Assembly (NCBI RefSeq): GCF_028649655.1
Contig: NZ_JAQSLN010000002.1
Coordinates: 1 to 64,000 of the forward strand
Direction: 5' to 3'
Source of the DNA: Halobacteriovorax sp. GB3
GTDB taxonomy: Bacteria > Bdellovibrionota > Bacteriovoracia > Bacteriovoracales > Bacteriovoracaceae
Length of the DNA: 64,000 bases
The notes under the pieces are model-generated. The model saw only the letters and a list, made by a program, of their open reading frames with translations. It was not told the DNA's origin and searched no databases. A program made the translations under genes and the position numbers. Of this stretch, positions 47,169 through 55,168 are shown in pieces (position 1 is the stretch's first letter; every line of letters starts with the position of its first letter).

Positions 47169-47606
47169 ATGCAAAAGATATTGGAAGCATCTAAAATTCG
47201 ACTCGCACTCTTTGTCCTCTTCACAGTTCTGTGTTTACTGGAAGCTTTGGATGGATTTGAAGATAATACTGATATTGCCACACTACTTCTGGCGATCCTC
47301 TCTTATAATCACCTTACCAATCGTAACTCGCACGTTCTTAATCCTTTTGAAAAAGACCGAAATAAGTTTTTTGCACGGCTCATCTTTAGTCTCTTTGTAG
47401 GCCTTATTTTTATTATTGGGACTTTCGTTGATATCGTTCCATTTGATCCCTATACAATGATTGTTATTAAGTATTCAACAATAGGGTGGTCGACTTTACT
47501 CTTATTAGTTTCACTAAGAGAGTATAGAAAAAGCCAGAAGTTCACGAAAATCATTCATGCAAATCTGGCCATTATGGTAATTATTGGAAGTTTATTCTAT
47601 TTCTAG
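47169..47606 (+). CDS. Four-helix integral membrane protein of unknown function
   Basis: The 145-residue protein is almost entirely hydrophobic, with about four membrane segments (around 11-28, 68-88, 95-113 and 130-144) and a short charged loop (NRNSHVLNPFEKDRNKF). I do not recognise it. It has its own extended -10 promoter and lies between the gliding-type operon and the convergent motor operon. Whether it belongs to the machine or is a chance neighbour cannot be said. Its stop is six bases from the ExbD stop on the other strand. Confidence 0.65.
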   Translation: MQKILEASKIRLALFVLFTVLCLLEALDGFEDNTDIATLLLAILSYNHLTNRNSHVLNPFEKDRNKFFARLIFSLFVGLIFIIGTFVDIVPFDPYTMIVIKYSTIGWSTLLLLVSLREYRKSQKFTKIIHANLAIMVIIGSLFYF

Positions 47607-47612
47607 AAAAAT

Positions 47613-48119
47613 CTATTCTTCACCTAGAACAATAAATTTATAGGATTTGAAACCTGCTTCAGCACAAGTGAGCATTAGCTTTTTCATAAAACTATACTTG
47701 ATTGTTTTATCGATAATGAGATTGATATTACCTGAGAACTTGTCTGCATTAGGTGACATCTTCTCAACTCTTTTAATCTCATTTTTCTTTTTAACGAGTT
47801 CGTTATAAAGAGCGATAATTCTTCTGTCTCTAGAGTTATGGGCACCAGTTTCTGAATTATCTAAGATAAGCTTATCATCTACCCAAATTTTATCTGGTGA
47901 AACTTGAACCATTACACCGGAAGTATTAATTGAAGATGACTCAGACTTTGGTAGTTCAACACCTTTTGGGACATTGAGAACAACACCAGAGCTGTTATAA
48001 CTTCTAAGTAGAAAAACGAGAAGAATAACGAGAATATCGAGTAGGGAAGTGATATCTAGATCAAGTACTTCTTTCTTCCTAGATCTTCCTCTTTTACGAA
48101 TTAATCTACTATTTCTCAT
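47613..48119 (-). CDS. ExbD/TolR-family motor protein (AglQ/AglS-like), second copy
   Basis: The 168-residue protein has a basic N-terminus, one membrane helix with the proton-path aspartate (Asp28 in TSLLDILVILLVFLL) and a periplasmic domain. ExbD/TolR proteins form, with ExbB/TolQ, the proton channel that drives Ton, Tol and Agl machines. Two different ExbD proteins in one operon is the AglR-AglQ-AglS arrangement of the Myxococcus gliding motor. It is the last gene of the operon, seven bases after the other ExbD. Confidence 0.85.
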   Translation of the reverse strand: MRNSRLIRKRGRSRKKEVLDLDITSLLDILVILLVFLLRSYNSSGVVLNVPKGVELPKSESSSINTSGVMVQVSPDKIWVDDKLILDNSETGAHNSRDRRIIALYNELVKKKNEIKRVEKMSPNADKFSGNINLIIDKTIKYSFMKKLMLTCAEAGFKSYKFIVLGEE

Positions 48120-48125
48120 AACAAC

Positions 48126-48656
48126 CTAACTTTGAATATTTCCAAAAATAATTTTATTAAAAAGAGAGTCAACTTTTGTATCGAGACCGTCTTTTCCTTT
48201 AATAAAAATATCTGGATCTGTTTTTCTAAGATAGCGAACGGCATCCATTATTTGAACAATGTCGTCGTAAGCTAAATCAACAATCGGTTCTAATACAACA
48301 GTTGCTTCGTTTAGATTTCTCTTTTTAAGATCAATTAAGTAACCGTGTAACCTTTCTAAGTCATACTTTCCATCGGCTGTTTTACCGAAAGACCTAACTT
48401 TTCTAGAGGGAACTCCTGTGTAGAGAACAATAGAAGATTGGTAGATCTTTAAAGTTAGTGCCAGTGGCTTTTCCTTCGACTTTGGTGGCGGAGCACTTGA
48501 GACGATTGGAACATCACTTGGAATTTCATAAACTTTAATGAAGTTAGCAGACATGAGAAGGAAGAAAATGAAAATGAAAACAGAATCTAGAATAGGAATT
48601 AGATTCGGCTTCTTAACTTCACTTCTTGTTTTTCTTCTACTTGGCGCTTGATACAT
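48126..48656 (-). CDS. ExbD/TolR-family motor protein (AglQ/AglS-like), first copy
   Basis: The 176-residue protein has one membrane helix with the conserved aspartate (Asp24 in PNLIPILDSVFIFIFFLLM) and a periplasmic domain (residues about 60-176). It lies between the ExbB gene and the second ExbD gene. The two ExbD copies differ clearly in sequence (for example SVFIFIFF against ILVILLVF), so they are not a recent duplication. As in AglQ/AglS, both keep the Asp needed for proton flow. Confidence 0.85.
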   Translation of the reverse strand: MYQAPSRRKTRSEVKKPNLIPILDSVFIFIFFLLMSANFIKVYEIPSDVPIVSSAPPPKSKEKPLALTLKIYQSSIVLYTGVPSRKVRSFGKTADGKYDLERLHGYLIDLKKRNLNEATVVLEPIVDLAYDDIVQIMDAVRYLRKTDPDIFIKGKDGLDTKVDSLFNKIIFGNIQS

Positions 48657-48684
48657 TTGTATTCCTTGAAAAAGGCGAGGGGAA

Positions 48685-49338
48685 TTATTCCCCTTGCTCT
48701 TTCTTAGTTCCTAATAGGTCCATGAGCTTTACTGAAAACTCATCAATCTCGTTGATGATTTTTTCAGACTTACTTGATAGAAAAGTGTGAAGCATCATGA
48801 TTGTAATCGCAGCTAAAAGACCAAGAAATGTTGTGTTCATTGCTTGAGAAATACCTTTCGCAAGTAGTTCTGCTTTTTGAGCTGGATCGGCTGCAGCAAC
48901 AGCTGAGAATGATTGAATAAGACCTTGGATCGTTCCAAGTAGTCCAAAGAGAGTCGCGATATTTGCAATCAGTTGTAGGTAGTTAAGTCTAAGTTCAACC
49001 TTAGGGATAACTTCTAGTGCTGTAGCATCAATTGCATTTTGAACTTGTGAAGGAGTTGATGTGCTTCTTTTAAGTCCACTCTTTAGTACTTTTGGTAGGG
49101 CAGCAACTGAACCAGAGCAAACTCTGATTGCACCCTGAATGTCATTTGAAAGAATGTAGCGTTGAAGTTCGTTCATAAACGATGCTCCATCTACATCAAA
49201 CTTAAATGAGAGCTTCATAAATCTCTCTATCGCAATGGCGATACCAATTCCCCAAATTAAGAGGATGACCCACATAAATGCACCACCACTTTGGATGAAC
49301 GTAGCTACGCCGTTAATTCCATTTGTCAAAGCTTCCAT
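48685..49338 (-). CDS. MotA/TolQ/ExbB-family motor protein (AglR-like)
   Basis: The 217-residue protein has three membrane segments (about 20-38, 125-147 and 160-185) and the family's GLLGTIQGLIQSFSAVA followed by KGISQAMNTTFLGLLAAI. ExbB/TolQ pentamers surround the ExbD helices and turn proton flow into work. It is the first gene of the convergent operon that supplies the engine for the gliding-type apparatus; AGGAGAAG precedes the ATG. Confidence 0.9.
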   Translation of the reverse strand: MEALTNGINGVATFIQSGGAFMWVILLIWGIGIAIAIERFMKLSFKFDVDGASFMNELQRYILSNDIQGAIRVCSGSVAALPKVLKSGLKRSTSTPSQVQNAIDATALEVIPKVELRLNYLQLIANIATLFGLLGTIQGLIQSFSAVAAADPAQKAELLAKGISQAMNTTFLGLLAAITIMMLHTFLSSKSEKIINEIDEFSVKLMDLLGTKKEQGE

Positions 49339-49433
49339 GGTCGAACTTCTCCTTTTAAATCAAACCTTTAATGTATTTTAAGTTAAATAGAGAGTTCTGA
49401 ATGCTCGAGGAAAATTGTGCCGAATAATTTAGA

Positions 49434-49465
49434 GAAAAAAAAAGCCCCGAGAAACGGGGCTTTTT
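49434..49465 (-). terminator. Rho-independent terminator after trxA
   Basis: AAAGCCCCG (49441-49449) and CGGGGCTTT (49455-49463) form the stem. The A run on the left reads as a U tract on the minus strand. It lies just after the trxA stop. Confidence 0.88.
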
Positions 49466-49468
49466 AGA

Positions 49469-49792
49469 TTATGAAAGTTCTTCTAGAGTCTTTTTGATTT
49501 CTTCTTTTGTCTGAATTCCAACAAGAGTTTTTGCTGGTTCACCATTTTTAAAGAAGATCATTGTTGGAATACCGCGGATTCCATATTGTTGAGCTAGCTC
49601 ACCATTTTCATCAACGTTAACTTTTAGAACAGATGCATTTTCGCCAACCTCTGTTGCTACTTCGTCAAGAATTGGAGCAAGTGAACGACACGGACCACAC
49701 CACTCTGCCCAAAAATCAACAAGAACTGGCTTGTCAGAGTTTAGAACGTCATTTTGAAAGTTAGCTTTATCAGTTTTGTTTACATTGGCCAT
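49469..49792 (-). CDS. trxA: Thioredoxin
   Basis: The 107-residue protein has the active site WAEWCGPCRSLAP and the cis-proline in RGIPTMIFF. It reduces cytoplasmic disulfides, taking electrons from thioredoxin reductase. It has no signal peptide. It is monocistronic, with GGAG before the ATG and a terminator after. Confidence 0.97.
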   Translation of the reverse strand: MANVNKTDKANFQNDVLNSDKPVLVDFWAEWCGPCRSLAPILDEVATEVGENASVLKVNVDENGELAQQYGIRGIPTMIFFKNGEPAKTLVGIQTKEEIKKTLEELS

Positions 49793-49884
49793 TATAATTC
49801 TCCTAAGTATTTTAACCTTTTTTTGTAATACTATTATTATAATATAAGTGAGCTCTTGTGAAGTTTTGTTACATTTACATTTGC

Positions 49885-49913
49885 TGGACTTGGCAATAAA
49901 TGCCCAATATAAT
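49885..49913 (+). promoter_or_regulatory. Candidate promoter of the RDD protein gene
   Basis: TGGACT (49885-49890) and TATAAT (49908-49913) are 17 bases apart. The start would fall near 49920, with the ATG at 49943. The trxA gene is divergent. Confidence 0.6.
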
Positions 49914-49942
49914 TAAGAAATTCAATAAGATAGAATGGTTTT

Positions 49943-50437
49943 ATGGACAGAAAATATTTACTAAAAAAGAGCATTCGAGCAGCAAAATTGTCGCGATTGA
50001 TCGCGAAAGCTATTGATTTGTTTATAGTTTTAGTTCTTTCACTGTTCTATCCAGTAGGACTCATTCTAGCAATTGTTTATCTCTGTGTTTCAGACTCTCT
50101 GCAAAATGGGCAGTCGGTTGGTAAGCGTTTTATGGGATTCTCGGTTATTTCACTCGAAGATGGCAGTCCATGTAGCGTGAAGCAATCTATTGTTAGAAAC
50201 CTTCCAATCATTGTCCCTTTGGCATTTGCAATCATCCCTTTTTGGGGGTGGGTTATCTCTCTTGTTATAGGTATTCCTCTTTTGGTTCTTGAAGTCTACC
50301 TTCTTCAAAAACTCGACTCTGGGCATCGTTTAGGTGATGTCATGGCAGACACAACGGTTATGGCCAATGATGGGGAGAGAATCTCTTTAAATAAAAAAAC
50401 TAAGACTAGTTGGTTTGACGTAACTGAAAAAGCTTAG
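49943..50437 (+). CDS. RDD-family integral membrane protein
   Basis: The 164-residue protein has the RDD family's Arg-Asp-Asp pattern in a modified form: LSRLIAKAIDLFIVL in the first helix, then SVGKRFMGFSVI and about three membrane helices, and LGDVMADTTVM near the end. RDD proteins are small membrane proteins, some with sodium-proton exchange activity. The substrate here is unknown. polA follows after 55 bases. Confidence 0.8.
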   Translation: MDRKYLLKKSIRAAKLSRLIAKAIDLFIVLVLSLFYPVGLILAIVYLCVSDSLQNGQSVGKRFMGFSVISLEDGSPCSVKQSIVRNLPIIVPLAFAIIPFWGWVISLVIGIPLLVLEVYLLQKLDSGHRLGDVMADTTVMANDGERISLNKKTKTSWFDVTEKA

Positions 50438-50492
50438 TTTTCTATTGGTTCCCAATTTGATAAATTGATCCTTAGTAATAAGGAGCCTATTT

Positions 50493-53183
50493 ATGTCTAA
50501 ACGTCTCATTGTCGTCGATGTTTCAAATTTTATATTCAGAGCGTTTTTCGCTATCCGTCCACTACATTCGCCTGAAGGTGTTCCTGTTAATGCTGTTCAT
50601 GGCGTATTGAGTATGTTTTTAAAGCTTCTTTCTACGTATAGACCAACTCATGTTCTCCTTGCAAGAGATACAAAAGGTGGATCATTTAGAAATGAACTCT
50701 ATGATGCCTATAAGGCCAATAGATCTGAACCACCAGAAGATCTTGTTCCTCAATTTGCTCTGATTGGAGAGCTTATTGATCAAATGGGACTTCCATATTC
50801 GATGGATGACAATTATGAGGCCGACGATATTATTGGATCTGCCTGTGTTCAGTGGAAAAATGACTTTGATGAAATTTATATTGCCTCAGGTGATAAAGAC
50901 CTTATGCAGTTTGTGGGCGATAATATCTACATGCTCGATACGATGAAAGATAAGCTCTACGATTCGGAAGGTGTTTTTGAGAAGATGGGTGTAAAGCCAG
51001 ATCAGATCGTTGATTACCTTTCTATGGTGGGAGATACGTCTGATAATATTCCTGGAATGAAGGGGATTGGCGCTAAGGGTGCTGCTAAACTATTAGCAGA
51101 GCATGGTACGCTCGATGCCTGTATTGAGGCAAAAGATACGTTTAAAGGTAAAAAATTAACAACGGCTTTTAGTGAATATTTAGATGATGGTTTACTTTCA
51201 AAGAAATTAATTAAAATTGTTACTGATGTTGAATTAGGACATAAGGCCTCTGATACAGAGTATAAATTCTATCCAAGTGATGAACTCATTGAATATCTTA
51301 AGGGACTTGGGTTTAAGACGGTTCTTAAAAAGTTAAAAGATATGCAATATCAGATTGCTCAAACAGAGCAGAATGATGGCGGCTTAAGTGAACCAACTGT
51401 TTTTGAAAAGAAGGCCATTGATACTGAACTTGTTGCGATCTCCTCTGAAGAGCAAATTGAATTATTGAAAAAGCAAGTTAAAGAGAGCGAATTTTTCGCC
51501 CTTCATACTGAATATGACAGTGAAGATAAGATTATGAGAAATCTTATTGGTCTTGCTTTTTCTTTTGAGGAAGGAAAGGCTTATTTTCTAGATTTAAGAA
51601 ATAACAAAAATAAAGAATTATCTCTTGAATTGTTGAAAATGAGTTGGGGTGATGAGACCAAGAAAATTCAAACAGAACATGGGAAGAGAGATTATACCTA
51701 TGCTCTAGTTAATAATCTTCCTTTTAATGCTAGAGTCTTTGATGTTGTTCAGGTTCACTACAATATTAATACAGGTGGAAATCACAGTATTGAGAGTCTT
51801 GCACAAAGCATTGGAGAGGAAGTTCCTCCAATGGATAAAAAAAATCCCTTTATAACAGAATTAGATGATGAATCAGCTCTTCAGTTTGCTGGACTTAGGG
51901 CCGCTGTAATTTTTAATTTGTCAGCGTCTTATAAAGAAGATTTAAAAAAGCATGCGCTTGAAGAAATTTATTATAATGTTGATGCAAAGCTTATATCTGT
52001 TCTCGCTTCGATGGAAAAAGAAGGCGTTCTTATTAACCCTGCTTATTTTTCAAAGTTTGAAAAAGAGTTAACTGAAAAAATTGATTCAATTCAAGCAAAG
52101 ATTAATAAATATAGTGAGAATGAGGTTAATTTAAATTCTCCTAAACAAGTTGGAGAGTTTCTCTTTAATGAACTAGCACTTCCTGTTGTTAAAAAAACGA
52201 AGACTGGTTTTTCTACAGACTCAGAAGTATTAGAGGACCTCGCTTCGAGAAATATCTCAGAAGTTCCAAGTCTTATTTTGCAATATCGCGAAATTGGAAA
52301 AATTCTTTCAACTTATGTAAAAGCAATTCCACAATTGGTTAATGAAAAAGATAAAAAGATTCATACAAGCTTTAATCAGCATATCGCTCAAACGGGTCGA
52401 CTCTCGTCTGTGAATCCAAACTTACAAAATATTCCGATTCGTTCAGAGACGGGAAGACTTGTAAGAAAAGGTTTTATCGCGAGTCCTGGTAATCTCCTTT
52501 TAGCGGCCGACTATTCCCAAGTTGAACTTCGACTGCTTGCTCATTTCTCTGAAGATCCAACAATGCTTAAGGCCTTCAACGATGGAATTGATATTCACAC
52601 TCAGACGGCTTCTGAGATCATGGGTGTCTCTGTTGACGAGGTAACATCAAATGATCGTTCCAAAGCAAAGGCAGTTAACTTTGGTCTGATGTATGGACAG
52701 TCTTCTTTTGGATTAGCAAAGGCACTTAAAATTTCAAGAAGAGATGCAAAAGAATATATAGATAGATATTTCGAAAGATTTAATAAAGTTAAATCTTATT
52801 TAGACTCCTTAAAAGAAGAAGCTGAGGTTAAGGGATACTCAATAACATTGAATGGAAGAAAGAGATTTTTACCAGATATTATGTCGAGTAATAGAAATAT
52901 TAAAGCTAACGCCGAAAGAATGGCCATCAATAGTCCAATTCAGGGAACTGCCGCTGATATTATTAAAATTGCCATGATCAATATCCAAAAGACTCTTGAA
53001 GAAAAAGAGCTTAAGTCCAAGATGATTCTTCAGGTTCACGATGAGCTTATTTTCGATGTTCCTGAAAATGAACTTGAGCAAATGAAGGCGATTGTTCGTG
53101 AAGGGATGGAAAAAGTTGTCAATTTAAGAGTTCCACTTTCTGTTGATATGGGCTATGGGGTTAACTGGTTTGATCTTAAATAG
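50493..53183 (+). CDS. polA: DNA polymerase I
   Basis: Pol I removes RNA primers and fills gaps. The 896-residue protein has the N-terminal 5'-nuclease (NFIFRAFF, DNYEADDIIGS, GDKDLMQFV), a 3'-5' exonuclease-like part (about 310-490) and the C-terminal polymerase with motif A DYSQVELRLLAHF, motif B RSKAKAVNFGLMYG and motif C LQVHDELIF. The proofreading site looks broken: the motif I Asp is His338 (ALHTEYDS), and the motif III Tyr and Asp are Phe465 and Arg469. It is full length. Confidence 0.97.
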   Translation: MSKRLIVVDVSNFIFRAFFAIRPLHSPEGVPVNAVHGVLSMFLKLLSTYRPTHVLLARDTKGGSFRNELYDAYKANRSEPPEDLVPQFALIGELIDQMGLPYSMDDNYEADDIIGSACVQWKNDFDEIYIASGDKDLMQFVGDNIYMLDTMKDKLYDSEGVFEKMGVKPDQIVDYLSMVGDTSDNIPGMKGIGAKGAAKLLAEHGTLDACIEAKDTFKGKKLTTAFSEYLDDGLLSKKLIKIVTDVELGHKASDTEYKFYPSDELIEYLKGLGFKTVLKKLKDMQYQIAQTEQNDGGLSEPTVFEKKAIDTELVAISSEEQIELLKKQVKESEFFALHTEYDSEDKIMRNLIGLAFSFEEGKAYFLDLRNNKNKELSLELLKMSWGDETKKIQTEHGKRDYTYALVNNLPFNARVFDVVQVHYNINTGGNHSIESLAQSIGEEVPPMDKKNPFITELDDESALQFAGLRAAVIFNLSASYKEDLKKHALEEIYYNVDAKLISVLASMEKEGVLINPAYFSKFEKELTEKIDSIQAKINKYSENEVNLNSPKQVGEFLFNELALPVVKKTKTGFSTDSEVLEDLASRNISEVPSLILQYREIGKILSTYVKAIPQLVNEKDKKIHTSFNQHIAQTGRLSSVNPNLQNIPIRSETGRLVRKGFIASPGNLLLAADYSQVELRLLAHFSEDPTMLKAFNDGIDIHTQTASEIMGVSVDEVTSNDRSKAKAVNFGLMYGQSSFGLAKALKISRRDAKEYIDRYFERFNKVKSYLDSLKEEAEVKGYSITLNGRKRFLPDIMSSNRNIKANAERMAINSPIQGTAADIIKIAMINIQKTLEEKELKSKMILQVHDELIFDVPENELEQMKAIVREGMEKVVNLRVPLSVDMGYGVNWFDLK

Positions 53184-53191
53184 TTATAAGT

Positions 53192-53243
53192 AACGCGCTT
53201 ATCTTCTTGCTTATAAAAGCAGGTGAGGAGCGCGTTTTTTTGA
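53192..53243 (+). terminator. Rho-independent terminator after polA
   Basis: AACGCGCT (53192-53199) pairs with AGCGCGTT (53229-53236), with an inner stem CTTGCTT/AAGCAGG, and seven T follow. It is an unusually long branched hairpin. Confidence 0.8.
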
Positions 53244-53253
53244 ATCCTCTCTT

Positions 53254-55116
53254 TTAGAAGAATCCTTTGAGCCCGACTTCACTTGCAAGACCATCGAGAT
53301 TTATTGCTCGACCGAAACCTGATATTGATTCGAAGTTTAACTGTATATAATACTTTAAAAACGGACCTTTTCTTCTGTCGATTGTTAAAGACGAATTCCA
53401 CTCTTTTATTGTCTGACTGTGATCATAAAATAAATTTTGAGTTTTAAATTTCATTTCTAAATCTGTTTTTCTCGCTATGTTATAAAGTAAAAGATCAATA
53501 GAAGTAGAATTCATGACAGCTTGTTCTTGATTGTAATCGCGATGACCAAGAGAGATTGATGAAGAGAGTTCGAATTGTCGCGTTTTAAAGAAGTCTATTT
53601 CAGTTGAAAAAGAAAATAGCTTGCCGAGCTGTTGACTTTGATAAGATTCAAATGTTGTGTAATTTAATTTGAACTTCAGTTGTTTAAGACCAGAATAGTA
53701 AGTATTAAAACTTGTTCTAAAGTTAAGCTCTCTTGAATAGTAGTCAAAGTCACTTTCGTTATTTAGGTCGCGAAATGACAGCTTCATACGAGGTGTGAAG
53801 CTAAAATTGGCCATCTTTTTGAAAAGTAAGAATTTTCTTTTAAATTGAAGGGAGCCACCAAAAAAAGCCTCATCATTTCTTTTGGCCTCTTCATTTGATC
53901 TTCGGGAATTATAGCTTAGAGATCCAAAAAGAGAGGGGCGCCAATCGTAACGTTTATTGCTAAAAGTATTGTGTTGTAATTTCCCCTTTATATTTATCTG
54001 GTGGATATCTGTCTTCGTTATTCTATTTGGGACTAAGAAAAATCTTTCATAAGAATAGTTTTGATAGCGATAATTAGATTTAATCTCAGCACTTAGGTCT
54101 GCCTTCTCTTTCAATTCAAAAATTTCATTCTCAAGTTTTCTATTCAGTTTGTTTCTGATCTCCTTGAGCTTTTCAATTGATTCACCAACAACGCTGATGA
54201 ATCCTTTTAGTGGATCGAGGATAAGTCCTTTTGGTGGAATATATTCACCTGTAACTTGATCGATTTCTCCATACTCTTTGGGAATAACGCCTGAATCATT
54301 TGGTGGAGAGATATAAAAACCTGTATTGAGATCAAAGTAGCCTCCATCTAAAATCTTATCTGTATTATCTTCGAAGACACCCTCTTTTTCAGTGAGTTTA
54401 GGAGCGTGAGGGATTGATTCACTTGCATCGGTGGTAGAAGGAGAACTTTCTTTAGCCAGAGTTGTATTTTTTAAGAGGACATTGAATTGCTCGTTAGAAA
54501 TCTTAATTGCGTTTGTAGTCAATTGCTCTCCAGGATAGCTTGAAGAGAGTTCTCCTGGTTTTACAAAATTTTTTTGATAGGAATCAAGTTCGTTTCTAAG
54601 AACTTCTTGCTCAGGTAACGTTATATCTTCATCATCGAATATTTCGCTATCGGGTCTTTTTTGTATTTCTGTTTCTCCTCTTAAAGTTAATAAAGAGGAA
54701 ATTCTGTTAATAGGATTATATGTAACAATAAAGTCCGTTCCTCTAACACCAATAGCTGCCGATTTAGAGTGAATATAGAGCTTGCCTTGGTTTTTTTTCG
54801 ACCAAGACCTAATCTTTCCCTTAGTCAGATTAATCATTGAGTGAGTCTCTTTTTTTGAATTTGGGAGAGTGATTTGAACTTCGGAATTTGGCCCTATCGT
54901 CGTATTAATTCCGAGATACTGAATTTGGACAAAACTCTTCTCTTTAGTCTTAAATATTGTTTTAGTGGGATAAGTTTTTTTCTTAAAAACATGTTCTTCT
55001 TCCTGTTGAGTGGGGATAATGGATGAGACTTTTCCCGATAAATTTACAACAGTGATCAGGTTTGCATGTGCAAATCCGCATGCAAGGAACATAAGGGCGA
55101 GGGCGATAAGTTTCAT
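53254..55116 (-). CDS. FecR-domain protein with a probable outer-membrane beta-barrel
   Basis: The 620-residue protein has a signal peptide (through GFAHA), a FecR-like domain (about residues 25-155; IGPNSEVQITLP, SKSAAIGVRGTDFIVTYN), a disordered acidic stretch and a coiled coil (about 310-350). From about 370 to the end, amphipathic strands (RKFLLFKKMANFSFTPRMKLSF, FNTYYSGLKQLKFKLNYTTF) finish in GLKGFF. A FecR domain fused to a barrel suggests a surface-exposed or peptidoglycan-near outer-membrane protein; classical FecR is an inner-membrane signal protein. The function is unknown. Confidence 0.75.
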   Translation of the reverse strand: MKLIALALMFLACGFAHANLITVVNLSGKVSSIIPTQQEEEHVFKKKTYPTKTIFKTKEKSFVQIQYLGINTTIGPNSEVQITLPNSKKETHSMINLTKGKIRSWSKKNQGKLYIHSKSAAIGVRGTDFIVTYNPINRISSLLTLRGETEIQKRPDSEIFDDEDITLPEQEVLRNELDSYQKNFVKPGELSSSYPGEQLTTNAIKISNEQFNVLLKNTTLAKESSPSTTDASESIPHAPKLTEKEGVFEDNTDKILDGGYFDLNTGFYISPPNDSGVIPKEYGEIDQVTGEYIPPKGLILDPLKGFISVVGESIEKLKEIRNKLNRKLENEIFELKEKADLSAEIKSNYRYQNYSYERFFLVPNRITKTDIHQINIKGKLQHNTFSNKRYDWRPSLFGSLSYNSRRSNEEAKRNDEAFFGGSLQFKRKFLLFKKMANFSFTPRMKLSFRDLNNESDFDYYSRELNFRTSFNTYYSGLKQLKFKLNYTTFESYQSQQLGKLFSFSTEIDFFKTRQFELSSSISLGHRDYNQEQAVMNSTSIDLLLYNIARKTDLEMKFKTQNLFYDHSQTIKEWNSSLTIDRRKGPFLKYYIQLNFESISGFGRAINLDGLASEVGLKGFF

Positions 55117-55168
55117 AAACTTATTTTATGTAGCTTTGTCCGAGAGTAAAGAGGTAGTTTTTTCTTAA

